64,000 nt of DNA from Fretibacterium sp. (GCA_024695065.1 JAILIX010000099.1:30319-94318); one strand, 5' to 3'. Positions 8,346-17,380 are shown, counted from the stretch's first letter. Numbers and translations are program-made. Notes: generated from the sequence alone by a model not told the origin.

Positions 8346-9376
8346 CTGACTTCAGTCGCCTTATTCGCGGCCTCCGCGCCGCGCTGGGCCATCTCAAGCC
8401 ACTGGGGGTCCTCCACGCGCTTCTTCAGCCACTCGACGTAGCCGGGCTGGCCGATGGTACGGAACATATCCATTTCCTCCGCGTTGGGAGCGTAGACCTG
8501 CATTCCCTTTCTCCGGCATTCCTCGACCTGCTCTGAGTCCTGGGACTCAATGCGCTTGCGCGTGAGGGCGTTGGCCTCCTTCGCGGCCTCCACCACCGCC
8601 GTGCGCTCAGCATCGGTGAGCGAGTCGTAGAGCGCGCCGTTCATCAGCAGGAACTGATCGGAATACTGGATATTGGCCAGCGTCATGTACTTCTGGACCT
8701 CCGTCAGGCTGCCCAGCAGAACATAGAACGCCGGGTTCATCTGGCCATCCACAACGCCTGTCTTGAGCGCCATGTAAAGTTCCCCCCAGGGGATTGGCGT
8801 GCCGTTGGCGCCAAAGGCATTGAAGATCGCGATTTGCCCCTCGTCCATGCCGCGGAACTTCAGCCCGGCAAAGTCCCTGGGGCTGTGGATTTCCCGTTTG
8901 GAGTTCGTGAAGGCCAGAAACCCGCCGTCCTCCACGACCTCCAGCATGACGCAGCCCGTGCGTTCCCGGAACAGGGCTTTCAGCTTTGTCATGTACTCAC
9001 TGGTGTCAAAGAAGATATGAGCGGCCTCAAAACTGTTGAACATAAAGGGGATGGAGGACGGGTAGAGCTCCGGCAGAACGGTCCCCAGGGCAGCGAAGGA
9101 CGCAATGTCCGCCAGCGGCTGATTGAGCCCCTGCTTCATGATGAGCTCCATGCGCTGCTCCTCGGAGCCAAGCTGCTCGTCGGGATAGACCTCGAACGTC
9201 AGAGAACCCTTCGTCTTCTCCGAAGCGCGGGTGATGAACTCCCTGACAAAGTAGTGCTGGATGTTGGACTCAGCATCCGCGGGCCCCTGGTGGGATATCT
9301 TGATGGTCGTCGCAGCCTGGGACGCCCCCGCTCCCAGCAGTCCTGCCAGGACCCATACACACAATAATTTTTTCAT
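8342..9376 (-). CDS. dctP: TRAP transporter solute-binding protein DctP
   Basis: Exported solute receptor of the TRAP system, 344 aa with signal peptide MKKLLCVWVLAGLLGAGASQ followed by the mature start ATTIKISHQGPADAES. The DctP family motifs FRGMDEGQIAIFNAFGA and GVVDGQMNP are present; an Arg in the former (LKFRGM) is the usual ligand-carboxylate contact. The ATG at 9376 has TAGGAGG seven bases upstream. The three TRAP genes form one transcription unit. Confidence 0.94.
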   Translation of the reverse strand: MKKLLCVWVLAGLLGAGASQAATTIKISHQGPADAESNIQHYFVREFITRASEKTKGSLTFEVYPDEQLGSEEQRMELIMKQGLNQPLADIASFAALGTVLPELYPSSIPFMFNSFEAAHIFFDTSEYMTKLKALFRERTGCVMLEVVEDGGFLAFTNSKREIHSPRDFAGLKFRGMDEGQIAIFNAFGANGTPIPWGELYMALKTGVVDGQMNPAFYVLLGSLTEVQKYMTLANIQYSDQFLLMNGALYDSLTDAERTAVVEAAKEANALTRKRIESQDSEQVEECRRKGMQVYAPNAEEMDMFRTIGQPGYVEWLKKRVEDPQWLEMAQRGAEAANKATEVR

Positions 9377-9432
9377 CCTGAAACCTCCTAAAAAATTTTT
9401 CCGGCTTATTATAACGGAAAACTGAAACAACG

Positions 9433-9915
9433 CTACTTTCCCAGCTCGTGGTCCTCCGGCAGCAGCTTGTTGGCAGGGTCCCTGACCCAGCCCAGCGTGC
9501 CCTCCTTGTAGGACTTTATCATGGAAGCATCAAACTCAAATTCCTTCACCAGAGCCTCGGCAAAACTGCTGGACAAAAGCCCTGCATTGCAGTAGAGGAT
9601 GAGCGTGACGTCCTTCCTCAGTCCGGATTTCTTCAGCAGTTCTTCGGCATTCCTGAGTTCCAGTCTGGAACCGGGGAAATTGACCGCTCCGGCGATATGT
9701 CCGCCGGGAGCCCCATCAAACGGGGATTTGCCATTGAAAACATCCTCGTCACGGACGTCCACCAACAGAAATCCGGGCTTGCCTGTGTGCTCCTTCACAT
9801 AAGCCGCGTTCACTTCCTCAAAGTGAGGCTCCATCCAGTAGAACACGAATACACAAAGAACTGCCCCCAGGAACAGGACAACGCTGGCTGTGATAAGATG
9901 AATTCGTGTGCTCAT
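9433..9915 (-). CDS. Membrane-anchored rhodanese-domain protein
   Basis: A 160-aa protein with one N-terminal membrane segment (about residues 8-27) and an extracytoplasmic rhodanese domain. The active loop is LILYCNAG with Cys109; DVRDEDVFNGKSP and HIAGAVNFPG are conserved rhodanese segments. It would carry a persulfide or act as a thiol-relay, but substrate is unknown. It lies two bases after the cupin gene and 57 bases before dctP. A close paralog sits at 58195-58659. Confidence 0.85.
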   Translation of the reverse strand: MSTRIHLITASVVLFLGAVLCVFVFYWMEPHFEEVNAAYVKEHTGKPGFLLVDVRDEDVFNGKSPFDGAPGGHIAGAVNFPGSRLELRNAEELLKKSGLRKDVTLILYCNAGLLSSSFAEALVKEFEFDASMIKSYKEGTLGWVRDPANKLLPEDHELGK

Positions 9916-9917
9916 GA

Positions 9918-10289
9918 TTACAGGTTGGAGTACCCGGGCTCGTTGTAAATCAGTGCCATGAACTCAAGGTCTGCGTCGGAGTTGTTCTCAAGGCTGTGCC
10001 ACTGTCCGACCTCAATCACGCAGACATCGCCGGGGCGGACCCGCGTGACCGTTCTGGCGACACCGTCCGGGCTCTCCGTGAAGTCCCCCTCGCCTTTCAG
10101 GATGTAATAGGGCTCCGTATCGCGCACATGCTGATGCCACCCGACGCTGGACTTTGGCGGCAGCACAACCCGGGCATACAGACGGCCGTGCCCCAGCAGT
10201 TCCTCCTTCGATACAATATGGTGGACATGGGCAGGACCCGTTCCCCCTGCAAGCCCCTGAACCTCGACGACATTCTCTCTTCTGACCAA
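9918..10289 (-). CDS. Cupin-domain protein
   Basis: A small single-domain cupin, 123 aa from the TTG at 10289. Motif 1 is GWHQHVRDTEPYYILKGEG, with the His-X-His and Glu expected to hold a metal; motif 2 is VRPGDVCVIEVGQWHSLEN. The TTG is preferred because AGGAGGAGG stands directly upstream; a longer frame extends to 10334 without a good ribosome site. Function unknown; cupins of this kind are often sugar or small-acid binding. It begins the run cupin - rhodanese - dctPQM. Confidence 0.8.
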   Translation of the reverse strand: MVRRENVVEVQGLAGGTGPAHVHHIVSKEELLGHGRLYARVVLPPKSSVGWHQHVRDTEPYYILKGEGDFTESPDGVARTVTRVRPGDVCVIEVGQWHSLENNSDADLEFMALIYNEPGYSNL

Positions 10290-10399
10290 GATGTCCTCCT
10301 CCTTGTTTTCCTGACCGGCCGGTGCCGATACCATTCTTTCAATTATATCTTATAAAAGAAGGCATGGATAATATCCGGGCTCCTGAATCGGAACAAACG

Positions 10400-10428
10400 G
10401 GGCCACCCTGTACATATTATTGTATAAT
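10400..10428 (+). promoter_or_regulatory. Probable sigma-70-type promoter for the nnrD operon
   Basis: A consensus -10 box TATAAT (10423-10428), directly preceded by TG, lies 45 bases before the nnrD start. The -35 region is weak, so recognition may rely on the TG extension. Confidence 0.5.
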
Positions 10429-10473
10429 GAGAGAAATAATTTCGTCAGCACGGAATTTTGGGAGGCGAACGTC

Positions 10474-11355
10474 ATGACCGGCACATCGGCAGGGAACCCG
10501 CTGAGCGGGGCAGAGAACATTATCAGACTTTTGCCGCGCCGTCCTCTGGATATGCACAAGGGAGACCGGGGACGTCTGCTTGTGGCCGGAGGCTCCGGAC
10601 ATTATCCCGGCGCGCCCTCCCTCTCTGCACTCGGAGCTTTGCGGAGCGGCGCGGGGGTGGTGACTCTGCTCTCCCTGCCTCAGGTGTGCGCCGCCTGCGC
10701 GGCCCGGCTGCCGGAGGCTGTCTTCTGGCCCGCGGAGAACGTGGGAGACTGGCTTGACCTGGCTCTTGACGGGGCGCCCTCTAACGCCGCAGCCGTTGTC
10801 GGGCCCGGTCTGGAACGCTCAGAGGAGGCGCAGGACTTTGTGACAGGGATGTGGAAGAGATGGCCTCATCCCCTGCTGGTGGACGGCGACGGACTCTTTG
10901 CTCTGGCAGAGAAAGGGAAGGACCTGCCTCCCCGTGAAGACACCCTTCTGACGCCCCATGAGGGAGAGGCCGCCCGACTTCTGGGCACGACGCCCGGGGC
11001 CGTCTGTTCCGGCCGTGAGGAGGCAGTGAGGGCTCTGGCAGACCGCTGGGGGGGCACGGTGCTGCTCAAGGGACACGGGACGCTCATCGCACGCAGAGGG
11101 GACAAAATCATTCACCGTCTGGACTGGGGCGGACCGGAACTGGCTGTGCCTGGATCCGGCGACGTGCTCTCCGGCTGTATCGGGGCTCTGCTGGCCGCCG
11201 GGCTGAACCCGCTGGACGCAGCCCGGCTGGGCGGGGCATTGCATGGGATGGCCGGGGAACGGCTTGCCGGGGACGGAGTCGACGGCGTGCTGGCCTCGGA
11301 GATTGCCGGGGCCCTTCGGGCAGTCCTCCACGGGCTGAGGAGGCTGGCCGTATGA
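10474..11355 (+). CDS. nnrD: ADP/ATP-dependent NAD(P)H-hydrate dehydratase
   Basis: Repairs damaged NAD(P)H hydrates by phosphate-dependent dehydration. The 293-aa protein is the YjeF C-terminal (ribokinase-like) domain only. Motifs: MHKGDRGRLLVAGGSGHYPG, the DGDGL strand, LTPHEGE, LLKGHGTLI and the catalytic-loop GSGDVLSGCIGAL. The N-terminal epimerase (NnrE) domain of the usual fusion is absent, so the epimerase must be separate. Start ATG at 10474 follows GGAGG by eight bases. It overlaps the next gene by four bases, heading an operon with tsaE and tsaB. Confidence 0.9.
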   Translation: MTGTSAGNPLSGAENIIRLLPRRPLDMHKGDRGRLLVAGGSGHYPGAPSLSALGALRSGAGVVTLLSLPQVCAACAARLPEAVFWPAENVGDWLDLALDGAPSNAAAVVGPGLERSEEAQDFVTGMWKRWPHPLLVDGDGLFALAEKGKDLPPREDTLLTPHEGEAARLLGTTPGAVCSGREEAVRALADRWGGTVLLKGHGTLIARRGDKIIHRLDWGGPELAVPGSGDVLSGCIGALLAAGLNPLDAARLGGALHGMAGERLAGDGVDGVLASEIAGALRAVLHGLRRLAV

Positions 11356-11657
11356 CCTCCCTGTCCGGGCCGGGAAAAGGTCCACGCCCGCGGCGGCAGC
11401 GCGTGGACTGGGACGCTGAAATCCAAAAGACGGAGCGCATCCGGCGCAGGGGGCTGATCATGAGCGGAGTGAGTTTCGCCGTCGCCTCCGCGTTTATCAT
11501 TGGCGTGTGGCGCATGGGTGGAGAGGATATCGCCCTCCCCCGCAAGGTGATTTCCGTCCTCTGTCTTGCCGCAGCCTGTCTGGTGTTCCGTGCCGTTTTA
11601 AAGCACCGCGCCCATATGAAAAACCGGACAAAGACAGGGACGGGAGCTCAGGAATGA
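11352..11657 (+). CDS. Small membrane protein of unknown function
   Basis: A 101-aa protein with a basic, proline-rich N-terminus and two hydrophobic stretches (about 36-52 and 65-82), so probably a small inner-membrane protein. No family is recognised. Both ends overlap neighbours by four bases (ATGA), which makes it a translated member of the nnrD-tsaE-tsaB operon rather than a spurious frame. Confidence 0.75.
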   Translation: MTSLSGPGKGPRPRRQRVDWDAEIQKTERIRRRGLIMSGVSFAVASAFIIGVWRMGGEDIALPRKVISVLCLAAACLVFRAVLKHRAHMKNRTKTGTGAQE

Positions 11658-12190
11658 CCCACCCTTTCACTTTGCTTTCTTCCTCCGGCGAGGCCACACG
11701 GAGTCTGGGCGAAGCTCTGGGCCGTGCGCTGGAACCTGGAGCGGTGGTTCTGCTGGACGGAGATTTGGGGACGGGCAAGACTGTCCTGGTCCGGGGGGCG
11801 GGCGGCGCGCTGGGGGCCTCCGGTGTACGGAGCCCGTCGTTTACCCTTGTCAACGAGTATCGGACCAAAGGCGGTCTGCTCTTGGTGCACGCGGACCTTT
11901 ACCGTCTGGAGACGGAGGGGGTGGAGGCCCTTGACCTGGAGGATTATCTGGCGCCGGGAGACGCGGCGCTGCTGGTGGAGTGGCCGGAACGATGGGCTTT
12001 CCCTCCTGAGGACGCGCTGAGGCTGGAACTGCGGGTACCGGATGAGCCCGGCGGCGAATGGCTCCGGAGGGTAACCTTCCGCCCCGGCGGCCCGCAGGCT
12101 GAGGGGGTAGCGGCGCGCGTGCTGGCCGCCGTGGAGGCCGGGGACTGTCCCGGCGTGAAGAGGGTCATGGAGGCGGAAGATGAGTGTTGA
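11654..12190 (+). CDS. tsaE: tRNA threonylcarbamoyladenosine biosynthesis ATPase TsaE
   Basis: TsaE is the P-loop ATPase of the TsaBDE complex that makes t6A at position 37 of ANN-decoding tRNAs. The 178-aa protein has Walker A GDLGTGKT (36-43), the family motif SPSFTLVNEY and the HADLYRLE segment. The ATG at 11654 overlaps the upstream stop, and the gene overlaps tsaB by 11 bases. Partners TsaD and TsaC are not in the window. Confidence 0.95.
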   Translation: MTHPFTLLSSSGEATRSLGEALGRALEPGAVVLLDGDLGTGKTVLVRGAGGALGASGVRSPSFTLVNEYRTKGGLLLVHADLYRLETEGVEALDLEDYLAPGDAALLVEWPERWAFPPEDALRLELRVPDEPGGEWLRRVTFRPGGPQAEGVAARVLAAVEAGDCPGVKRVMEAEDEC

Positions 12191-12815
12191 CGGGCTTTTG
12201 GCGGTGGATTGCAGTCTCCGGCTGACGGGGGTGGCCCTGGCCTGTGAGGGACGCGCGGCCGCGTCGGAGACACAGGACCTGGGCCGGCGGCAGTCGGCGG
12301 AACTGCCCCTGATTGCGGAACGCCTCCTGAGGGAGGCAGGCTGGACCTGGGGGGATATCAGACGCATAGCCGTGACCCGGGGGCCCGGCTACTTCACAGG
12401 CATCCGCGTCGGGGCGGCCTACGCCTCGGCCCTGGCCTACGGGCTGGGGGTTCCCCTTGTCCCCGTTTCCTCGCTGGAGCTGCTGGCCCTGTCCCGCCCG
12501 GAGGACACAGGAGACAGTGTGCTTGTTCTGGTCTACGCGGGGCATGGTGCCGTCTATGCCTCGTCATTCGGAGTGGAGACGGCGTTGCCTCAGGGGGAGT
12601 ATACAGGCCCCGAGATCGCAGCGTGGTTATCCTCTCATCCGGGGGTTCCCGCCATTTCCGACGCCCCGGACCGGGCGCTGAATGCCATTGGGCTGGACCT
12701 GTCCGTCACGTGTGTCCGCCCCGACGCGGCACGCCTGGCCGAGGCTGCATGGTCAGGCAGACCTGCCGTCCATCCCTCAGAGCTCCGCATCACATACTGC
12801 CGCGCTCCGGGATAG
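12180..12815 (+). CDS. tsaB: tRNA threonylcarbamoyladenosine biosynthesis protein TsaB
   Basis: TsaB is the inactive ASKHA-fold partner of TsaD in t6A synthesis. The 211-aa protein starts LLAVDCSLRLTGVALA and contains the family signature VTRGPGYFTGIRVGAAYA. Typical length and position after tsaE. It ends 23 bases from the convergent gene at 12839; no strong terminator is visible between them. Confidence 0.93.
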   Translation: MSVDGLLAVDCSLRLTGVALACEGRAAASETQDLGRRQSAELPLIAERLLREAGWTWGDIRRIAVTRGPGYFTGIRVGAAYASALAYGLGVPLVPVSSLELLALSRPEDTGDSVLVLVYAGHGAVYASSFGVETALPQGEYTGPEIAAWLSSHPGVPAISDAPDRALNAIGLDLSVTCVRPDAARLAEAAWSGRPAVHPSELRITYCRAPG

Positions 12816-12838
12816 GTCTCCGCACAGCATTCTTTCCT

Positions 12839-13759
12839 TTATTGCCAGCCGTCAATGAAGAAGTCTTGCAGATTGTCTCTGGTGATGATCAGCGTCGGTA
12901 TCCAGGTATGCTTTTCAACTTTTTTACTGCCCAGAACTTTGTTGGCCTCCGCGACGGCGGTGTGGGCAATGCCCCGGGCAGATTGTGCCGCCGTTCCTGT
13001 CATCAGGCCGTCTCTGACCGCCCTCTTGGCCTCCGGGGAGCCGTTCACGCCATAAATCAGCACACGCCCCTCCATACCGGCTTCCTTCAGGACCGGGACT
13101 GCCCACAGGGCCACGGTGTCGCTGATGCACATAACAGCCGCAAGGTCCGGGAACTCCCGGATGATGTCCCGCATGGCGGCCTCCGCAGTCTCCCGTTTAC
13201 CCAGGGTATCCGCCCTGGCCGCGATGGAGAAGCCGGTATTCATTCCGATGACCCTCTCGAACTCCGTGATGCGTTCAAGGTCGCTTTTTAAAGTCGAGTT
13301 TCCCAGAACGGCAATCTTGCCGCCCTCCACGCGGTGCAGCAGGTCCTCGGCGCATAACCGGCCCGCCGACTTGTTATCGGAAGCAACAGTACAGGCCACG
13401 AGGTTCTCATCATGGATGGGCGCGTCCAGATTAATGACCGGAATCCCCGCCTCCCTGCAGGCCAAAAGCGCCGGGGTTACCCCCTCCCCGTCCACAGGAA
13501 TCAGAAAGAGGGCGTCGATGCCCCGGGCAATCAGCTCGCTGATCTGGGCAATCTGCTTTGCCTGATCCCGTTCCGAGTTCAGGGTGATCACCGTATCCCC
13601 ATTGATTTCAAGAACCGCCCTGATTGTGTCATTCATCGCGGTGAAAAACGGGCTGTCTGTTGTGCAGCAGACGCCAAACGTTCTGCCCTCCGCAAAAACC
13701 CCCGTGGTCATGCTCAGAACGAGCACGGCTGCCAGACACAATGCAACTGCTTTTTTCAT
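12839..13759 (-). CDS. Orphan ribose-type periplasmic sugar-binding protein (Peripla_BP_4)
   Basis: A 306-aa exported binding protein. The signal peptide MKKAVALCLAAVLVLSMTTG runs to VFAEG; the mature part has GIDALFLIPVDGEGVTPAL, AGIPVINLDAPI and the C-terminal DGLMTGTAAQ, all typical of RbsB-like sugar or autoinducer-binding proteins. The ATG at 13759 has GGAGG nine bases upstream. No sugar permease or ATPase gene is next to it; a wrecked sugar-ABC ATPase fragment lies far away at 63.6 kb. It may feed a distant transporter or a chemoreceptor. Ligand unknown. Confidence 0.85.
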   Translation of the reverse strand: MKKAVALCLAAVLVLSMTTGVFAEGRTFGVCCTTDSPFFTAMNDTIRAVLEINGDTVITLNSERDQAKQIAQISELIARGIDALFLIPVDGEGVTPALLACREAGIPVINLDAPIHDENLVACTVASDNKSAGRLCAEDLLHRVEGGKIAVLGNSTLKSDLERITEFERVIGMNTGFSIAARADTLGKRETAEAAMRDIIREFPDLAAVMCISDTVALWAVPVLKEAGMEGRVLIYGVNGSPEAKRAVRDGLMTGTAAQSARGIAHTAVAEANKVLGSKKVEKHTWIPTLIITRDNLQDFFIDGWQ

Positions 13760-13807
13760 GAACTGCTGCCTCCTTTGGAGCTTCATCCAGGTTTGATTCA
13801 TCCTGTT

Positions 13808-13832
13808 ATTGTAATGTAAAGAACGTTACAAT
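13808..13832. promoter_or_regulatory. Inverted repeat operator between divergent genes
   Basis: ATTGTAATG and CGTTACAAT form a 9-base inverted repeat (8 of 9 paired) around a 7-base centre, in the 107-base region between the binding protein gene and the HD-domain gene. Symmetry and location suit a repressor site acting on one or both genes. The regulator is unknown. Confidence 0.5.
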
Positions 13833-13866
13833 ATTGCCAGTATAGCATGACAGGAGGCGGAACAGA

Positions 13867-14370
13867 GTGATCCTTCAGCACGCGAAACTCATTGGGGCCA
13901 TGGCCCGCTACAACAGGGGCGATGCGGCGCGCATCCAGCATTCCATCAAGGTCCACGATCTCTCGGCCGTGACAGGAACGCTGGAGGGGCTGGACGAGGA
14001 GACGCAGTTCATCCTGGAGACGGCGGCAATCCTCCATGATGTCGGCATCCGGAGGAGCCTTGAGAAGTACGGCTCCTACACGTGGAAGACCCAGGAGGAT
14101 GAGGGGCCGGCAGAGGCAGAGAAGCTGATGCGGGAGACGGGAGGCTACAGCGAGGCGCAGATCGGGCGCGTGAAATACCTTATCGCCCACCATCACACCT
14201 ACGACAAAACGGACGGCCCTGACTACCGGATTCTGCTGGAGGCAGACCTGCTCGTCAATCTCCACGAGTCGCAAAACAAAAAGAAGTACGAGGCTCTTAT
14301 CCCCAGGGTATTCCGCACGGCCACGGGCCTTGAGCTGTTAAACACTATGTTTGAGCGCGGGGAAGCGTAA
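13867..14370 (+). CDS. HD-domain phosphohydrolase
   Basis: A 167-aa single-domain HD protein. Likely metal ligands are His30 (KVHDLSAV), His57-Asp58 (ILHDVG), the His108-110 cluster (IAHHHTYD) and Asp127 (LLEAD). HD proteins of this size hydrolyse nucleotides or other phosphate esters; the substrate is unknown. Translation starts at a GTG nine bases after GGAGG. It is transcribed away from the orphan sugar-binding protein gene. Confidence 0.85.
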   Translation: MILQHAKLIGAMARYNRGDAARIQHSIKVHDLSAVTGTLEGLDEETQFILETAAILHDVGIRRSLEKYGSYTWKTQEDEGPAEAEKLMRETGGYSEAQIGRVKYLIAHHHTYDKTDGPDYRILLEADLLVNLHESQNKKKYEALIPRVFRTATGLELLNTMFERGEA

Positions 14371-14424
14371 ACAGGATAGCTCTCCCTGACCGGGATTCTT
14401 CAGAACGGCGGGTCTGCCGCCACA

Positions 14425-14462
14425 AAAAATGAGATTGCCCGGAGAAGGACAATCTCATTTTT
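14425..14462. terminator. Bidirectional rho-independent terminator
   Basis: A perfect 13-bp stem, AAAAATGAGATTG with its complement, around a 12-base loop. It gives a T-run on both strands, and it sits between the convergent HD gene (ends 14370) and ABC ATPase gene (ends 14550). Confidence 0.9.
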
Positions 14463-14549
14463 GCCGGTTTTTTCAATGATGGCCGCAGGCCCGCGTCACA
14501 GACGGAAGTCCCCAGGGGGCCGGCAGGGAGAACTTTTTCGCCGGCTTCT

Positions 14550-15614
14550 TTAAGACAAGATCTTCGTCTGGTCCACGCCGTCGTCGTCAAACACAAGATA
14601 TTCGTCGAAGTCCAGCCACAGCGGGGATCCCACGTCAATCTGCCCGTAGGTATGCCCGGCGGCAATAACACGGAGGGCAATCCCGTCCATGTCCACGCGG
14701 CAGTCATTGGTGTCCCCAAGATAGTACGCCTGAGACAGGGTGCCGCGCAAAATACCCTTGTCCGTCCGCATCGTCATGTTCTCAGGCCGGACCGCCACGA
14801 CAACAGGGCCGCGCTTCTCCCCGCTGTAGGCCATGCCCTGTCCGCCGGGGAACTCAATCCGCCCCCCGGAGGCAACCCCGTGAATAAAGTTTATCTTCCC
14901 CACAAAGTCCGCCACAAACTGATTGGCAGGGCTGCGGTAGATGTTCATGGGGCTGTCCATCTGCTGCACAGCGCCTTTGTTGAACACGATAACCCGATCG
15001 CTCATGGCCATGGCCTCCGTCTGGTCGTGGGTGACATAGACAACGGTGATTCCAAAGCGTTTCTGAACGTCCTTGATTTCAAACCGCATGGATTCCCGCA
15101 GCTTAGCGTCAAGGTTGCTCAGCGGCTCGTCGAGGAGCAGGACCCGGGGACTGCACACCAGCGCCCGGCCCAGTGCCACACGCTGCTGCTGGCCGCCGGA
15201 GAGTTCGTTCGGCATCCGTTCGATGTACTGCGAAAGGTGCACGGCCTCCAGGATATCCGCCACACGCTGTTTTATCTCCGCGCGGGGCACCCGTTGAATT
15301 TTGAGGGGATAAGCCACATTTTCAAACACGTTCATATGCGGCCACACGGCGTAGGACTGAAAGACCATGCCAATCCCCCGCCGGTTGGGAGGGATGAACT
15401 TCCCCCCGCTGCTGACGGTTGTGTCATCAATTTTAATCTCGCCCGTTGTGGGTTTCTCAAAACCGGCGATCATGCGCAGCATCGTCGTCTTGCCACAGCC
15501 GGAGGGCCCCAGCAGCGTGACGAACTCGCGGTCTTTAAACACGCTGCTGAACTTCTGAATGACCTGCACGCTGCCGTAGGATTTCGTTACATCCGTAAGG
15601 GTTATGGAGGACAT
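14550..15614 (-). CDS. ABC transporter ATP-binding protein, Fbp/Pot family with TOBE domain
   Basis: Cytoplasmic ATPase of 354 aa driving the fused permease encoded just upstream. Walker A GPSGCGKTT (36-44), Q-loop VFQSYAVWPH, signature LSGGQQQRVALGRAL, Walker B VLLLDEPLSNLD and the switch THD are all intact; a TOBE-like domain fills the last 100 residues. The ATG at 15614 follows AAGGAG by 11 bases. It is the last gene of the cassette 18440-14550. Substrate not certain: iron(III), aminoethylphosphonate and polyamines all use this family. Confidence 0.9.
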   Translation of the reverse strand: MSSITLTDVTKSYGSVQVIQKFSSVFKDREFVTLLGPSGCGKTTMLRMIAGFEKPTTGEIKIDDTTVSSGGKFIPPNRRGIGMVFQSYAVWPHMNVFENVAYPLKIQRVPRAEIKQRVADILEAVHLSQYIERMPNELSGGQQQRVALGRALVCSPRVLLLDEPLSNLDAKLRESMRFEIKDVQKRFGITVVYVTHDQTEAMAMSDRVIVFNKGAVQQMDSPMNIYRSPANQFVADFVGKINFIHGVASGGRIEFPGGQGMAYSGEKRGPVVVAVRPENMTMRTDKGILRGTLSQAYYLGDTNDCRVDMDGIALRVIAAGHTYGQIDVGSPLWLDFDEYLVFDDDGVDQTKILS

Positions 15615-15641
15615 GGGTTCACTCGCTCCTTCGTTCAATCA

Positions 15642-17360
15642 TTAAATCGAAAACTCACCCCTGGTGAGCCTGTTCAGAATCCAGTTGACAATCACAACCA
15701 TCCCCAGAATGCCCGTGGCGATGGCCGAGGCCGTCTGCTGGCTGTGGTACGTCTGGTAGGTGAACAGTTCGTAACCAATGGTTTTCGTGTCCGTGGAATA
15801 CAGCAGCGTGGACATGGTGAGTTCATAGAAGCTGGGCATGAAGATGAGGAACCACCCGGCCACCACCGACGGTGCGATGAGCGGCAGGGTCACGTCCCGG
15901 AAGCCGCGCTGCCACTCCGCACCGGAGATCAGCGCCGCCTCCTCCAGCGAGGGGTGAATCTGGCTCATGGCCGACACCACCGTCCGCATTCCCATCAGCA
16001 GGTACTTCACCATGTAGGCCACAATCATAATGGTCAGCGTATTGTAGATGTTGATCCCGAACCGGCCGGACATCGTCATAATAAGCGCCAGAGCGATAAC
16101 GACGCTGGGCGTGCCGCTGCCAACGGTAATGAGGAAGTCCGGGATGTGGCGGCCTTTCGCCCGGGTGCGGGTCAGGAGCCAGGCCATGACACAGGAGATA
16201 ACAATGCCCGCCGTGGCCGCGACAGAGGCAGAGATGAGGCTGTTCTTCACCGTGTCCAAAATCCCCTTGCGGGTGAACAGAATGCGCCAGTAGCGCGTCG
16301 TGAAGTTCGCGGCCGTGAGCGGCTTGCCCAGATTCGTTGTGAACGAGGTCATAGCCACTGTGGCAAAGGGAATCACCACGACAATAAGCGCGAAGGCCGA
16401 CACCATCAGAGTCACCGGCAGGCGCCATTTGCCCAGCTCCACAATGTTGGGCCGGGTGGACTTGCCGGACACGGTGATATACTGCTTTTTGCCGCATATA
16501 AACGTCGAGACGTACAGCACCAGGTTGGCGATAATCATCAGGGACACCGCCAGAGTCGTAGCGTCCGTCAGGCCCTCCGCCGAGCCCACGTACACATAAT
16601 CAATGATTCGCGTCGTCACAGTGTCAATCTGCCCCGGCGCCCCGATGATAGACGGAATGCCGTAGCATGAAGCCGCGGAGACAAACACCAGAAGCCCCGC
16701 CGCCACAATGGAGGGCAGCATGATGGGGAACGTCACGGTCATCACAGTCTTCAAAGGTGAAGCGCCGGAAATCTTCGACGCCTCCTCCAGCGAGGGGTCC
16801 ATCTTCTCCATAGCGCGGGAGATCGTGATGAAGGCGTAGGGGTAGTAGAACGTCGTCAAAACCCACACCAGCCCGCCGATGCTGTAGATATTGAACGGGT
16901 TCCCTGACAGACCGAAGAGGTTCGCCAGGAACACGTTGAGGGTACCCACCCGTGGGTTGAGCAGCCGAAGCCACGCCATGGCCCCCACATAGGGCGGCAC
17001 CATGTAGGTCATCACAAACAGCGTGCGGAAAAACTTCCGCCCGTACATATCCGTCCGGCCCACCAGCCACGCCAGCGGGAAGGCGATCATCACGCCGAAG
17101 ACCATGGACAGCCCGGCCGTGACGAGGGTGTTGCGCAGCGCGTTCCAATTCAGCGGGTAGGTATAAATCCTCTTGAAAGTCTCCAGCGTGAAGCCGTTTT
17201 CCCCGAAGAACGAGCGAAAGACCAGATAGGCCATGGGAAAGACGTTGAACACCAGCAGGAAAGCCACAATAGCAGCAATCAACATCGCCTTCACGTCGAG
17301 ATGGAAGCCCTTATTATCCTGAAGCGAAGCCTGAACCGGCACGGAACCAGCCCCTTTCAT
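15642..17360 (-). CDS. ABC transporter permease, two fused permease units (FbpB/ThiP-like)
   Basis: A 572-aa membrane protein made of two homologous permease halves of about six helices each. The EAA-type coupling loops are seen twice: SLEEASKISGASPLKT in the N-terminal half and SLEEAALISGAEWQRG in the C-terminal half, each expected to dock one ATPase subunit. One polypeptide therefore makes the whole channel. It lies 27 bases before the ATPase gene and 66 bases after the binding-protein gene, with a hairpin in between. Confidence 0.9.
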   Translation of the reverse strand: MKGAGSVPVQASLQDNKGFHLDVKAMLIAAIVAFLLVFNVFPMAYLVFRSFFGENGFTLETFKRIYTYPLNWNALRNTLVTAGLSMVFGVMIAFPLAWLVGRTDMYGRKFFRTLFVMTYMVPPYVGAMAWLRLLNPRVGTLNVFLANLFGLSGNPFNIYSIGGLVWVLTTFYYPYAFITISRAMEKMDPSLEEASKISGASPLKTVMTVTFPIMLPSIVAAGLLVFVSAASCYGIPSIIGAPGQIDTVTTRIIDYVYVGSAEGLTDATTLAVSLMIIANLVLYVSTFICGKKQYITVSGKSTRPNIVELGKWRLPVTLMVSAFALIVVVIPFATVAMTSFTTNLGKPLTAANFTTRYWRILFTRKGILDTVKNSLISASVAATAGIVISCVMAWLLTRTRAKGRHIPDFLITVGSGTPSVVIALALIMTMSGRFGINIYNTLTIMIVAYMVKYLLMGMRTVVSAMSQIHPSLEEAALISGAEWQRGFRDVTLPLIAPSVVAGWFLIFMPSFYELTMSTLLYSTDTKTIGYELFTYQTYHSQQTASAIATGILGMVVIVNWILNRLTRGEFSI

Positions 17361-17380
17361 CCTATATCCGCACGGGACAA

